DNA of 64,000 bases from the NCBI GenBank assembly GCA_001600695.1, contig BCKQ01000001.1:1950722-2014721 (forward strand), written 5' to 3'. The notes beneath the pieces are model-generated. The model was not told the origin of the DNA. It searched no databases and saw only the letters and a program-made list of their open reading frames with translations. Both the position numbers and the translations under genes were made by a program. The DNA is from Ascoidea asiatica (Eukaryota; Ascomycota; Saccharomycetes; Ascoideales; Ascoideaceae). Each line of letters opens with the position of its first letter. Positions within the stretch are counted from its first letter, which is position 1. Of this stretch, positions 47,901-58,210 are shown one piece after another.

Positions 47901-48407
47901 TAATTTTATATCTAATAATGGACCTTTATAATTTTTTTCAATTGGAATTGAATTTAAATCTAATTGATCAAAAATATTTAAATCATCAATCTCATTAATA
48001 ATTGCTTTTTCAAAAGCTTGTCTTTTTAAAATTTTATTAATATCTTTAAAATAATTTAAAGCAGTTTTATCATTTGGTACTCTTGATAAAACAATATTTA
48101 AATCTTTTTTTGAATCTTTATATTTTAAAATTGCAGCATTTGCAGATGCTCTTCTATAATAACCTTTTGTATAATTTGGATTTAAATTAATTGCTTTTGT
48201 TGAATCAATTATTGCTAAACCAAATGATTCAGTTTTAATATAAGCTTGAGCTCTATTTGAATAAAAAATTTCATTTAAATTATTTAAATTTATTGCCTTT
48301 GTATAACATTCAATTGCTTTTTCAAATTGATTTTTTTTTAAATATTCATTACCTTGATTTTTAAAATCATTTGCTTTTTTTTTATCTTCTTCTGAAATTG
48401 TAGACAT
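46761..48407 (-). CDS. PPT1: Serine/threonine protein phosphatase 5 (PP5/Ppt1)
   Basis: 548 residues, slightly longer than usual for the family (about 500). Residues 1-115 are a tetratricopeptide repeat domain (KKANDFKNQGNEYLKKNQ, then two further repeats with NPNYTKGYYRRASA), the part that in PP5 binds the Hsp90 C-terminus and autoinhibits the enzyme. The PPP-family catalytic core follows: GDTHGQ (D288, H290) and GDFVDRG for metal binding, RGNHE as the proton-donor motif, then the HGG and RSHE metal ligands. An Asn run of about twelve residues near 178-190 and an Asn/Glu-rich insert near 255-270 lie in the linker and account for the extra length. Expected role: dephosphorylation of Hsp90 and its Cdc37-type co-chaperone. 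It reads toward the left and is followed leftward by the repeat block, so it marks the edge of normal gene space. Confidence 0.95.
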
Positions 48408-48930
48408 TTTGAATTTATATTATTATACTGTATATTATAAACGTATTGATATACGTATTGAATAATTTTATATTAAAGTAAATAGATGATGAATATCTGA
48501 TTAACTTTAGAATTATTTACTTCTAATGATATATGAATAATATGAATAATTTAATTTTGGGGGGTGTGAAATTTCAATAACTTAGCTTTTTAATGTTTCT
48601 CTTCTTGAATAATCTTTTAATAAATTTCATTGACATTCACTCACTTTTTATACTTTTTTTTTTTTATTTTTCATATGCAACTGAGTAAAAGCAACAAAAG
48701 CAAGGCGAAAAACTTGCAACGGAGGAAAAAAAGCGTGAATAGAAGCTTAAGTATGGAAAAAGTAAATAAATAAAGAGTGTCTATTGTTGTTATCAGTAAA
48801 TTAGACTACAATTGTATTACTTTGTTAATGAATGAAGGTTTATTAATGAAGGATATATATATTAGAAGGAGAATATATATAAAAATAACAATAATTATAG
48901 AAATTAAAGAAATTAAAGAAATTAAAGAAA
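48408..48930. other. PPT1 promoter and APM1 3' region
   Basis: 523 bases between two minus-strand genes. It holds a T run (48,655-48,668) and a GAAATTAAA repeat (48,899-48,935), four tandem units just beyond the APM1 stop codon. No further gene seen. Confidence 0.5.
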
Positions 48931-50349
48931 TTAGAGAAAAGTTTGATTGATTCTAATTGTATAATCATCACCAGATTGAGTTATATAACGAACCCAAGGA
49001 TATGATTGATATTGTAATTTTGGTTCAATAATTCTTAAATATTTAACTTGTAAACCGGAAGTAATAAAATATGGAATTTGAAATTTAATTTGAATTGGTC
49101 TTTTAATTTTAAAAATTGGATCATCATTTTTAACAGAAGGTAAACCTAATTCAGAAATCATTGCAGCTTCTTTACCACCATTAAAATGTTTAATTTTCCA
49201 TAAAATTTGAGAAGATTCTGGTAAATATTTTGTTGAACCAATTGAAGATTTAAATTTTGGAGAATCTGCATCTTCTGGTACTGGAATTAAAATTTGAACA
49301 TCATTTGCTATACTTCTTTTTTTAATTTGAGCTTTTGCTTTAACTTTAATTTCAATTCTTGAATTTGAATGAATTTGAATTTTACAATCTATATAAATTA
49401 AAGGTTTTATTGGAGTTGATAATCTATAAGTCATTAAATCAAATTCACCATCAGGTGGTATAAAAGTAATAATTTTTTCATTTTCAAATTTACTTAATCT
49501 TACACATTGATGAAATTTAACATCTTCCATTTCAAGTTTTTTTGTATTTGAAACTGTATTTGGATTATTATTTGTTAAAGTATTATTATTAATATTATTA
49601 TTATTTGAATTATTATTACCAAACATACCTTTATCATTTAAACCTAATCTTAAATCTGGCATACCAGATAAACAAGATTTAATTTTAATTTTACCTAAAA
49701 TTTCACTTCTTAAAACTTGACCATTTGAATTAATTAACATATTAATAGATTCTATAACATCTAAGAAAACTTCATTTTTTTTATAAATAATACCATCAGT
49801 TCTCCAACTTACAGCATTAGTTATAGCATTTGGAGGTTTTATAGAAATTGAATTAATTGAAAATGAATTTGAATTTGAAGTTGTATTATTATTATTATTA
49901 TTTAATATATTATTTGATTTAATTAAAAGATGAGATTTTTGAGTTATATATTGTTTTAAAATTTTAGTATCAGTAGTTTGTGGATTACCAAAATCCATCA
50001 TTTCATCTAATAATTCATAAATTATTACAAAATTATCTCTAATTGATTCTTCTTCTAAATTTTTAAAATATTGAGATAAAACTTCAATTAATTTATTTAA
50101 AAAAATTAAAATTTTTAAAATATTTGAATTTTTTTTAGTTAAAGCTAAAATATATAAATCATTATGAATTAAATAAAGATAATTAATACCTTGATAATTA
50201 AATACAGGTGGTGAAGCAGAATTTTCTTCTTCACTTTCAATTAATAATAATGGAAATTTTTCAATTGCATTTATTGGTATATCACCTTTATAATCTCTTG
50301 ATAATAATGGTTTACCTTTTGAATCTAAAAAATAAATTATTGAAGCCAT
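48931..50349 (-). CDS. APM1: AP-1 clathrin adaptor complex mu subunit
   Basis: 472 residues. The N-terminal longin-type domain (about 1-140) starts MASIIYFLDSKGKPLLSRDY and includes MMDFGNPQTTDTKILKQYIT, the block that separates AP-1 mu from AP-2 and AP-3 mu chains. The C-terminal mu-homology domain (about 190-472) binds tyrosine-type sorting signals; it begins AVSWRTDGIIYKKNEVFLDV and finishes with SGLQVKYLRI and YPWVRYITQSGDDY. Asn-rich insertions sit in the linker (about 150-160) and in a loop near 245-270, a habit shared by other genes here. Expected role: cargo selection for clathrin-coated vesicles between trans-Golgi network and endosomes, with the AP-1 beta, gamma and sigma chains. 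Length is close to the fungal norm once the Asn inserts are subtracted. Confidence 0.93.
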   Translation of the reverse strand: MASIIYFLDSKGKPLLSRDYKGDIPINAIEKFPLLLIESEEENSASPPVFNYQGINYLYLIHNDLYILALTKKNSNILKILIFLNKLIEVLSQYFKNLEEESIRDNFVIIYELLDEMMDFGNPQTTDTKILKQYITQKSHLLIKSNNILNNNNNNTTSNSNSFSINSISIKPPNAITNAVSWRTDGIIYKKNEVFLDVIESINMLINSNGQVLRSEILGKIKIKSCLSGMPDLRLGLNDKGMFGNNNSNNNNINNNTLTNNNPNTVSNTKKLEMEDVKFHQCVRLSKFENEKIITFIPPDGEFDLMTYRLSTPIKPLIYIDCKIQIHSNSRIEIKVKAKAQIKKRSIANDVQILIPVPEDADSPKFKSSIGSTKYLPESSQILWKIKHFNGGKEAAMISELGLPSVKNDDPIFKIKRPIQIKFQIPYFITSGLQVKYLRIIEPKLQYQSYPWVRYITQSGDDYTIRINQTFL

Positions 50350-50351
50350 AT

Positions 50352-50415
50352 TGTATATATGATTATGATTATGATTATGATTATGATTATGTTTATGTTT
50401 ATGTTTATGTATATG
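50352..50415. repeat. ATTATG/TTTATG hexamer array in the APM1 5' region
   Basis: About five copies of ATTATG followed by three of TTTATG begin right next to the APM1 start codon (50,349). In the transcript this would be a CATAAT-type repeat in the 5' untranslated region. A second, longer ATTATG array lies in the metacaspase 5' region. Confidence 0.8.
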
Positions 50416-51002
50416 TTTTTATTATAAGTTATATGATTTTGTAATGAATTAGTTATTAAATAAGTATCTGATTAACCATTTATGATTTGCTATAATATAA
50501 GATGTAAAGTATTAGAGATTATACTGTAAATATAAATTAGGAGTAAATTGATAAATTGAATAATTCAACTAATGCTAATGTTTATCTATTTTTTGATCTC
50601 AAATTATCATTTATGATTTGATATTTATCTTTATTTATCACTGATTACAGATTGGTTTAGCTTCAATTATTCAATTTGAATAATATATTTATTTCACTAT
50701 TTATTTTAGTGATTAATTTCATTATTATTATTATTATTATTATTATTGTTATTATTATTTCAGTTGCAGTTGCAGTCAAATCTGAAAGCAAAAACCAAAA
50801 AAAGAGCGCTCGTATTGAAGTTACCACTGTTAGTGTGGAATTACTGCCATCACCACTATTGCTACTACTACCGGTATTACTGCGGGTAATGCAGCGAGTG
50901 CAAGAAGCTTCGTGTACAATTTCTAAAACAATACCCACAGTGCTGGTAGTGATGGCTACTCTCCGGGTAACGTATTTGTAATGAGGTTTCTAAAAAAAAG
51001 AA
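50416..51002. other. Upstream region of APM1, with GC-richer part
   Basis: No gene. It includes a TTA repeat (50,722-50,757) and, from about 50,760, GC-richer sequence adjoining the tRNA. CGGGTAA at 50,964-50,970 matches the binding site of the general regulatory factor Reb1. A TTCTTTTTTTTA run on the minus strand (50,991-51,002) serves as the tRNA terminator. Confidence 0.5.
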
Positions 51003-51073
51003 GCTCACTCCCAGGTTCGAACTAGGGACCAACAGATTTGCAATCTGCTGCGCTACCACTGCGCCAAGTGAGC
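51003..51073 (-). tRNA. tRNA-Cys (anticodon GCA)
   Basis: A 71-base minus-strand cloverleaf. The acceptor stem GCTCACT pairs with AGTGAGC. The D arm has GCGC on both sides of AGTGGTA, the anticodon stem is GCAGA/TCTGT around TTGCAAA (anticodon GCA), and the T arm has the TTCGAAC loop. There is no intron. A run of T residues follows on the minus strand at 50,991-51,002, the normal RNA polymerase III terminator. Internal A and B boxes (TGGCGCAGTGGTAG and GTTCGAACC) are present. Confidence 0.97.
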
Positions 51074-52023
51074 CCAATGATAAATGTTCTTTTACACTGG
51101 TAACCGATACAACAATAACCACTTTACTCTTAGATCTAGACTTTTTTTGCCCGCAGCGAGATTGGCAGTATCCAAGCACTCCCAAGCAGTGCCAAGTGTA
51201 TCCAAGATTATCCAAGGGAGACCACTGCAGTGGATCTCTTGTACTTTTACCCTTGTTGTCTGCATGCCGAGAGATCCGGGGGCTGTTCTGTTTACTTCCG
51301 GCCTGCTTCATGTGACTTTTTGGACCTTGTTCTCTGCTGTTTCTCGTCTGGTGCCGAAAAGTGGTTGCATTCAATCCCTGCTCCTGTGGGTCTGACCCAC
51401 CCTGAAACACACTTTTAGTTTATTTCTCATTCTAAGCCGATACGTTTCACCATAGTAATTTCCCTGTTAAATCACTACTTTCTTCCAGATGTTCCCTTGA
51501 AAGTTAACGTTACCAATATTATTTTTACAACCAGTGCCAAAACCCGTACAACAATCGCTGCTTATTTTACAAGAACATGGAAATTTCAATCAATTTCATT
51601 CTATTAAAATTAACTTACAGTTCACCAACTAACTTTACTTTTTATTTCTTTTATTTTCTTCAATTTCAAATTTATTTTTATTAAATAATATTAAAGGATC
51701 CCCTTTATTTTTATTTCAATTCAATTAAATTCAATTTACTTATCAAATATTGAAATTTTGAAATATTGTAATAGTGTAATATTGAAATATTGAAATATAT
51801 TTAGTTCAAATATTTCTCATTTTTTTTCAAACTTATTTTTCTCTCTTTTTTCTTTTAATAAAATATAAAGACCCTTGAAAATTTATATTTAAAAAAAATT
51901 ACTCATACTTTCGTTTAAAAAGTAATTTACTTTTTCATATTTCTTTTTTCTTATTTTCTTATTTCTTAAATTGTCTCTCGCTTCTTTTTAATTGAAATAA
52001 TTATAATAATAATAATAATAAAA
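51074..52023. other. GC-richer tRNA-flanking block and GAS5 promoter
   Basis: Bases 51,074-51,420 are markedly GC-richer than the genome average and lie immediately upstream of the tRNA gene, the preferred target of Ty3-type and Ty1-type integration, so they may be an old element fragment. The unit TATCCAAG occurs three times between 51,167 and 51,217, with CCAAG a few times more. Bases 51,420-52,023 are AT-rich; a TATA-like AAAATATAAAG lies near 51,862. No additional gene is supported. Confidence 0.45.
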
Positions 52024-53481
52024 ATGAAATCAATTACTTCAATTTCAAATTCAAATTTTAAAATTTTCTTTTTAATATTAATTTCATTATCAAATTTAAT
52101 TAATGCAATAACTGAAATAACTATAAAAGGTAATGCATTTTGGAAAGGTGATGATAGATTTTATATTAGAGGTATAGATTATCAACCTGGCGGTTCTTCA
52201 AATTTAACAGATCCATTATCTGATGAAACAATTTGTGATAGAGATATTGAAATTTTTAAAGATTTAGGTATTAATACTATAAGAGTTTATACCATTGATA
52301 ATTCTCTTTCTCATGATTATTGTATGAATCAATTAGAAGAAAATAATATTTATTTAGTTTTAGATTTAAATACTCCAGAAGCTTCAATTTCAAGATCTGA
52401 TCCTTCTTGTTCTTATAATAAAGATTATTTACAAACTATTTTTGCAACTTTAGATGAATTTGCAAATTATACTAATCTCTTAGGTGTTTTTGCTGGTAAT
52501 GAAGTTATTAATGATCAAAAAACAACAAATTCTGCAAAATATGTTAAAGCTGTAGTTAGAGATTTACATCAATATATTTCTGCAAGAAATTATAGAAGTA
52601 TTCCTGTTGGTTATTCTGCTGCTGATATTAAATCAAATAGATTATTAGCTGCTCAATATTTTGATTGTGGTGAAGATGAAGATGCAAGAATTGATTTCTT
52701 TGGTGTTAATGATTATTCATGGTGTGGAGATTCTTCTTTTAAAGAATCTGGTTATAGTCAAAAAGTTAGTTTATATTCAAATTTCACAATTCCAATTTTT
52801 TTATCTGAATTTGGTTGTAATGAAGTTACAAGTTCAAGACCATTTACTGAAATTACTTCAATTTATTCTGATGATATGTCAAGTGTATTTTCTGGTGGTT
52901 TAGTTTATGAATATTCTCAAGAAACTAATAATTATGGTTTAGTTAAAATTAATTCTGATACAAAAGTTACAAAATTAACTGATTATACAAATTTAAAAGC
53001 AATGTATGCTAAAACTTCTGATCCTTCTGGTGATGGTGATTATAATGATTCTGATGGTTATCAACAATGTCCAACTGTTGTTAATGGTACTTGGGATTCT
53101 GATGATGATTTACCTGATATGCCTGATGGTGCTGAAGATTATTTAACTAATGGTGCTGGTGATCCATTAGGTATTGAAATTGATACTTTAAGTGCTTGTG
53201 ATCAAGATGATGATGATTCATATTCTTCTGTAATTGTAGATGATACAACAACTTCAATTTCTTCATCTTCTTCTTCATCTACAAAATCTGCAACTTCAAC
53301 TGCCAATGATGATGATGAAACCAATTCAGCTTCTTCATCCTCTTCATCTTCTTCATCAACATCATCTTCAAGTAGTTCTGGAAATATTATTAAATCTTCA
53401 TTTAATTTAAAAGAAAATAAATCAATTTTATTTATTTTATATATTTCTTTCACTTTCTTTTTATCAATTTCTTTCTTTTAA
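52024..53481 (+). CDS. GAS5: GPI-anchored 1,3-beta-glucanosyltransferase, GH72 (Gas5-like)
   Basis: 485 residues. A signal peptide (about 1-28, ending LINA) leads into the GH72 catalytic domain: FYIRGIDYQPGGSSNLTDPL (about 46-65), INTIRVYTID, FAGNEVIND with the acid/base Glu160, DYSWCG, and FLSEFGCNEV with the nucleophile Glu262. The Cys-rich CBM43 module of Gas1 is absent, as in the Gas3/Gas5 branch, and sequence resemblance is strongest to Gas5. A Ser/Thr/Asp-rich stalk (about 400-455) and a hydrophobic C-terminus (ILFILYISFTFFLSISFF) after a small-residue site indicate a GPI anchor. The enzyme cuts and rejoins beta-1,3-glucan chains at the cell surface. It is the first gene of a plus-strand run with MGM101 and the HapX-like gene, each with its own promoter. 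Confidence 0.93.
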   Translation: MKSITSISNSNFKIFFLILISLSNLINAITEITIKGNAFWKGDDRFYIRGIDYQPGGSSNLTDPLSDETICDRDIEIFKDLGINTIRVYTIDNSLSHDYCMNQLEENNIYLVLDLNTPEASISRSDPSCSYNKDYLQTIFATLDEFANYTNLLGVFAGNEVINDQKTTNSAKYVKAVVRDLHQYISARNYRSIPVGYSAADIKSNRLLAAQYFDCGEDEDARIDFFGVNDYSWCGDSSFKESGYSQKVSLYSNFTIPIFLSEFGCNEVTSSRPFTEITSIYSDDMSSVFSGGLVYEYSQETNNYGLVKINSDTKVTKLTDYTNLKAMYAKTSDPSGDGDYNDSDGYQQCPTVVNGTWDSDDDLPDMPDGAEDYLTNGAGDPLGIEIDTLSACDQDDDDSYSSVIVDDTTTSISSSSSSSTKSATSTANDDDETNSASSSSSSSSSTSSSSSSGNIIKSSFNLKENKSILFILYISFTFFLSISFF

Positions 53482-53860
53482 ATATATAATTTTTTAATCT
53501 TTTAATTACTTACTTTAATCTTTATTTCAATTTAATTTAAACTCTATTATAACTAGCATTTTTCTCAATCATTAACTTACAATTTATTCAATCAATCAAT
53601 CAATACAATATTTTATCACTTTATCACTTTATCACTTTACTCACTTAACGTTACTTTTTATAACTGATTTCAAATCATAATACTATCAAAAGTCACGTGT
53701 CCTGTTTTCTTTATCTTTTTTTATCAAAATTCTCGTAGAAAGTTTAGAAACTTTATTTATCTTCAAATAAAATATAAAATGATTAATCATTAAAAATATC
53801 AATCAATAAAGTAATAAATAAAGTAATCGATTAATTACATTGATATATTAATATTTTAGT
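53482..53860 (+). promoter_or_regulatory. GAS5-MGM101 intergenic region with E-box
   Basis: 379 bases. An ATCACTTT unit is repeated three times (53,613-53,640), and a CACGTG E-box (Cbf1/Pho4-type core) lies at 53,694-53,699, about 160 bases before the MGM101 start. The region must hold the GAS5 terminator and MGM101 promoter. Confidence 0.45.
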
Positions 53861-54814
53861 ATGAGTAGAGTTTTAATTGGTCTAAGGACATGCAAAAGTA
53901 GTAAAAATCAATTATTTAATAATAATATTAATAATTTTAGGCATTATGTTACAGCTACAAATTCCAGTACAAGTACAAGTACAACTCCAACTCCAACTGT
54001 TAGAAAATATGTAAGAAAAACACCAATTTCAAGAACTACTTCAACTACAAAAACTTCATATGCTTCTAAACCAACTTCAACTACAACTCCAACTACAACA
54101 CAGATACCATCATCAACAACTTCAAATTTTTCACCTCCAAGTTATTTATCTTCAAATTCTAATACAAATTCAAAAATAAATTCAATTAAAGATGATGGTA
54201 CTGAATCTTCTGGTCAAACTACAATTGATACATTTTATAAAACAACTTTAGATGATCATGATAAAGATTTAACAAATACTTATAATAATAATTCAACTAT
54301 TAATTGGTCATCATCATTTCATGGAATTGGTTCACAAAAATTTGATAAAGAAGCAATTAATATCTTAACACAAGATATTAATGAAGATGATGTTGAAATG
54401 AAACCAGATGGTTTAATATATTTACCAGAAATTAAATATAGAAGAATTTTAAATAAAGCTTTTGGTCCAGGTAATTGGGGTTTAGTACCAAGAGGTCCAA
54501 CAATTATTACAAATAAATTAATTACAAGAGAATATGGTTTAATTTGTGAAGGTAGATTAATTAGTATTTCAAGAGGTGAACAAAGTTATTTTAGTGAAGA
54601 TGGTATACCAACTGCAACCGAAGGTTGTAAAAGTAATGCACTTATGAGATGTTGTAAAGATTTAGGTATTGCAAGTGAATTATGGGATCCAAAATTTATT
54701 AGAACTTTTAAAAAAAAATATTGTGAAGAGAAATTTTATGAACATGTTGTAACTAAAAGAAAGAAGAAATTATGGAAAAGAAAAGATACTGAAATTGGTT
54801 ATCCTTATAAATAG
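53861..54814 (+). CDS. MGM101: Mitochondrial genome maintenance protein Mgm101
   Basis: 317 residues. The N-terminus ([18 protein letters not shown]) is basic with few acidic residues, as expected of a mitochondrial targeting peptide. A low-complexity Ser/Thr/Pro-rich region follows (about 30-140) and makes the protein longer than the Saccharomyces one (269). The conserved core covers about 150-317: DWSS-type entry ([11 protein letters not shown]), [42 protein letters not shown], and [22 protein letters not shown] with the paired Cys of the family. The core is a Rad52-type single-strand annealing fold found in mitochondrial nucleoids and needed to keep and repair mitochondrial DNA. The C-terminal tail is basic ([16 protein letters not shown]), in keeping with DNA binding. 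Confidence 0.95.
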   Translation: MSRVLIGLRTCKSSKNQLFNNNINNFRHYVTATNSSTSTSTTPTPTVRKYVRKTPISRTTSTTKTSYASKPTSTTTPTTTQIPSSTTSNFSPPSYLSSNSNTNSKINSIKDDGTESSGQTTIDTFYKTTLDDHDKDLTNTYNNNSTINWSSSFHGIGSQKFDKEAINILTQDINEDDVEMKPDGLIYLPEIKYRRILNKAFGPGNWGLVPRGPTIITNKLITREYGLICEGRLISISRGEQSYFSEDGIPTATEGCKSNALMRCCKDLGIASELWDPKFIRTFKKKYCEEKFYEHVVTKRKKKLWKRKDTEIGYPYK

Positions 54815-55574
54815 TTTATAATTCATTTCAAAGTCTTTCAATGTAAATAGAATATTTTTTTAATACAAACAACAAAACTTACTAATTAAATAATTATTTA
54901 AACAGTAGCAAAAGTAGTTCCAGAATGTGTTCTGGGGGGTGCGAGACCACTTCTGCGGGTCATGGGGTCTAGATTCTTATTTGTGAGCACCGTTTGCTGT
55001 GCAAGGGAATAAAAGAACGAAAAACATTTGAAATAAAGGTATGAAATAACTAAAAAATAAGAATAAAACACTAAAAGAATATAAAAATAAAAGAAGAAGT
55101 AATCAAAGTTACTTTAAATGAGTTTACTAATACTGCTATTAACTTCGGTTTGACAACGATTCTGTGATAGTGTGTGGTTAAATACTTTTTGTTTTATTTC
55201 TTGTTATTAATTCATAGTATCTCTATTCTCATTGGTTTAAAACTCGAGGTGTGAAATAAACTTAGTTTACTTTAACTCCATTTTGAAGTAATCTATTCCA
55301 TCAGTTCATATCTATTTCTCCTTTATCGCCCAATAATTAACTTGAAATTTATAATAACATTTATCTATAATCTTGCTTTTAATAATATCTGAGACAATAT
55401 TGCCAATATTAATTAAAATAATCATAATATTATTCATTTACAAACTTCAAGAGCAATTTATTCTCATCTGAATTACAATTTATTCAAGTAATATTTAATC
55501 AATACCCCAAGAGCAAAAAAGGTAAACAAATCATAAATATTAACAATCATATATAAACATTCAATATCCTTCAA
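54815..55574 (+). other. MGM101-HAPX intergenic region, GC patch and CCAAT boxes
   Basis: A GC-richer patch at about 54,905-55,015 (GGGGGGTGCGAGACC...GGGTCATGGGG) stands out from AT-rich surroundings; no cloverleaf or terminator structure could be built from it. CCAAT-type sites occur at about 55,226 (ATTGG, minus strand) and 55,329 (CCCAAT), upstream of a gene whose product is expected to act through the CCAAT-binding complex. Confidence 0.45.
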
Positions 55575-55753
55575 TAACCTATCACTTATCATTTATCACA
55601 TATCTTTTATTATTCATCCTTTATCTCAGCCTTTCCTTTCAATCTTATTTCAATCTTATTTCAGTTTTTTTCTAATATTTTTCTAATATTTTTTCAATCT
55701 TATTTCAAACCTATTTCAAACCTATTTCAAACCTATTTCAAATTTATTTTCAA
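55575..55753 (+). promoter_or_regulatory. GATA sites and tandem repeat before HAPX
   Basis: Three to four TTATC (GATA on the minus strand) motifs cluster between 55,578 and 55,626. The last 75 bases before the start codon are made of CTTATTTCAAT and CTATTTCAAAC direct repeats (four of the latter, 55,703-55,745), a C/U-rich unstructured leader if transcribed. GATA sites are how fungal iron repressors (Sfu1/SreA) control HapX-type genes; here this is inference from motif and context. Confidence 0.45.
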
Positions 55754-58210
55754 ATGTTAGTAATGAAAATGAACTCAAGTGGTTCAAATAATATTAAAGT
55801 ACCGATAAGTGCTAATCCAAATTCTTCTTCTTTATTACAATTCAAAAATAAATTATCTTTATCAAATTCTTCTGCTAATTCTCCAAATTCTTCAAATTCT
55901 TCAACTTCCTCAATATCTTCTTCAAATTCTCCAATTTCAAATCCAAATTCCCCTTCAAATTCCTTATCTAATTCTCAATCAAATAATAAATTAAATCAAA
56001 TATCAATTTCAATTTCTTCAAATAATTCAAACCTTAAAAAAATCGTAACTTCAAAATCTTGGGTTTTACCACCAAGACCAAAACCTGGTAGAAAACCAAG
56101 TTTAGATACTCCTGCAACAAAAAGAAAAGCTCAAAATAGAGCTGCTCAAAGAGCATTTAGAGAAAGAAAAGCTTCAAAAATTCAAGAATTAGAAAATTCT
56201 TTATCTATAATTAAAAATGAAAAAAATTTAATTGAAATTAATTTAACAAATTCAATTAATGATAAAAATATTTTAAATAAAAATTATAATAATTTATTAA
56301 TTGAAAAAAAGAATTTAATTGAAAATTTAAATTCTTTTAAAATTTCAAATAATAATTTAATTAATCAAAATAAAAATTTAAAAAATGAATTAGAAACTTT
56401 GAAAAAAATATTAAATAATAATATGAATAACAACAATAATAATAATGTTAACTCAAAAAATTCATCAATTTCAAATAAAAATCTAATCTCAAAATCACCA
56501 AATTTAAATACTCCACCTTTTATAGAAAATGTTAATAATTTCAATAAAAATAATAACTTTGATATTAGTATTAGTCCAAATACTTTAAGTAAAAATAATT
56601 CTCCAATGATTCAAATGGTTTCTCCAGCTCAATCTCAAGTTAATTCTCCTTCTCACTCTTTATTACAAAATAATAATAACAATAATAATATTACCTCATT
56701 AAATAATTCAAATGAACAAACTATAAATGATAATGTGGATAAAGATTGTATTATTTGTTCAAAAGATGAATGTTTGTGTATTGAATTTGGAATTAAAGAA
56801 AAAAATACCTCCTCAGCTTCTTCAAATAATTTGGAAAATATGATAAATTCTTTCAAACCAATGGATTCAGTGCCATTAAAATTAAGTAAATCAAATTCTT
56901 TTAATAATTACAATAATAATAATGGTCAAAATAGTAAAAGAAGAAAATTATCAATAAATAATAATGAAGATTTAGAAATTGATTTTACTTCCATCTTATC
57001 AACTAATAAAAAATTAAAAGAAGAAAATTTATCTAGAAAACAAGAAAAATTATCAAAATTTTTCAAATTAAATAAAAAAAGCAGTTCAAAAAAGAATGGA
57101 TCAAATAATCAATCAGGCTTTAATTCAAATAATGAATCAAATAATCAATCAAGAATAGAATCAATGACAATTGAAAATTCAAACCCAATTATTAATGATT
57201 TTAATAATTTAAGTTTTAATTTAGATAATTATAATAATTCTATAACAAATAATGTCCTGGATAGTAATAATGATTTATTTAAAACTTATATTGATAAAGA
57301 ATTAACATCTTTAGAACCTTGTGGATTTTGTTCAGATGATACTCCGTGTGTATGTAGAGAAGCTGCAAAAGAAGCTGAAGATATTGCAAATAAATTAAAA
57401 TCTCAACAAAATCAATTTAAAGATAATAATATAAGTAATGGAAGTATTAAATTACCTCCATTAAATATACCTGATAATAAAAAAAGAAGAAGAAGCTCAA
57501 TATTATGTAATGATCCAAGTAATTGCTCTGGTAGTCATAATGAAAAAGATTGTTTTACAGGATCTAAAAAAAAGTTTTTACCAGCTTTACATCCTGGTCC
57601 TTCATTAGAATTGAAACATTATACAAATCAAGGTGCAATTATAAACTCAAATAAATCTCTTCCATCTTTAGAAGATTTAACTAAAAGTACCAAAAGTTTA
57701 ATTAAAGAAATCAATGATGAAGCAGAGAAACAAAAAAGTAAATTATCAAATGATGAAAAGCCAATTTGTACAGGTAATCCAGGAACTTGTTTGCAATGTC
57801 AAAAAGATCCAATGTCAACATTATTTTGTACAACATTAGCTACAAAAGTTGGTAAAGAATCTAATATTAGATCGACTTCAAATTCAAATTCTCCAATAAG
57901 ACCACCACAATTAAGTAGATCTTTAACTTCTTCATCTTCTTTAAGTTCATTAAATAATCTCATTCCTGCCATTCCTCCAACTATGCCCTCAGTAGGAAAA
58001 AGCTCAAATAGAACAATATTACCACCTTTAAATGATAATGAAATCTTTATACCTTGTGCAGATGCTTATAAAACATTATCAAGACACAAACAATTCAATA
58101 ATATGGATTTCAGTACATTAGTCGGTAAACTAACAACTAAAGGAATGAAAGTTGAAGTTCAAAGTGTTATTAATGTATTAAGAGAATTAGATAGACGATT
58201 GTATAACTGA
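55754..58210 (+). CDS. HAP43: HapX/Hap43-type bZIP iron-response regulator
   Basis: 818 residues; three early Met codons (1, 4, 6) make the exact start uncertain. The HAP4-like motif SWVLPPRPKPGRKP (about 102-115), which docks on the CCAAT-binding complex Hap2/3/5, is directly followed by a bZIP: basic region KRKAQNRAAQRAFRERKASK (about 123-142) and a leucine zipper to about 200. Four Cys clusters follow, as in HapX iron-sensing regions: CIICSKDECLC (332), CGFCSDDTPCVC (523), CNDPSNC with a later Cys (585), and CTGNPGTCLQCQ with a later Cys (672). The C-terminus (about 765-818, IPCADAYKTLSRHKQF) is the conserved end domain. Asn/Ser-rich spacers explain the large size. Expected role: during iron shortage, repress iron-using genes and activate uptake. 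The gene ends with TGA, showing TGA is a stop codon in this genome. Confidence 0.92.
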   Translation: MLVMKMNSSGSNNIKVPISANPNSSSLLQFKNKLSLSNSSANSPNSSNSSTSSISSSNSPISNPNSPSNSLSNSQSNNKLNQISISISSNNSNLKKIVTSKSWVLPPRPKPGRKPSLDTPATKRKAQNRAAQRAFRERKASKIQELENSLSIIKNEKNLIEINLTNSINDKNILNKNYNNLLIEKKNLIENLNSFKISNNNLINQNKNLKNELETLKKILNNNMNNNNNNNVNSKNSSISNKNLISKSPNLNTPPFIENVNNFNKNNNFDISISPNTLSKNNSPMIQMVSPAQSQVNSPSHSLLQNNNNNNNITSLNNSNEQTINDNVDKDCIICSKDECLCIEFGIKEKNTSSASSNNLENMINSFKPMDSVPLKLSKSNSFNNYNNNNGQNSKRRKLSINNNEDLEIDFTSILSTNKKLKEENLSRKQEKLSKFFKLNKKSSSKKNGSNNQSGFNSNNESNNQSRIESMTIENSNPIINDFNNLSFNLDNYNNSITNNVLDSNNDLFKTYIDKELTSLEPCGFCSDDTPCVCREAAKEAEDIANKLKSQQNQFKDNNISNGSIKLPPLNIPDNKKRRRSSILCNDPSNCSGSHNEKDCFTGSKKKFLPALHPGPSLELKHYTNQGAIINSNKSLPSLEDLTKSTKSLIKEINDEAEKQKSKLSNDEKPICTGNPGTCLQCQKDPMSTLFCTTLATKVGKESNIRSTSNSNSPIRPPQLSRSLTSSSSLSSLNNLIPAIPPTMPSVGKSSNRTILPPLNDNEIFIPCADAYKTLSRHKQFNNMDFSTLVGKLTTKGMKVEVQSVINVLRELDRRLYN

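Noticed and set aside
50208-50444. 78-codon plus-strand ORF ending in Tyr/Asp and Tyr/Val repeats
   Set aside because: Product of the ATTATG hexamer array and the reverse of the APM1 N-terminus.
53202-53453. 83-codon minus-strand acidic ORF in GAS5
   Set aside because: Reverse complement of the Ser-rich stalk codons; a composition shadow.
55754-58210. CUG-Ser decoding evidence
   Set aside because: The only in-frame CTG I noticed in the intact genes (HapX-like codon 502) lies in an Asn-rich unconserved stretch where Ser or Leu would both fit, so no conclusion on the CUG code is possible.
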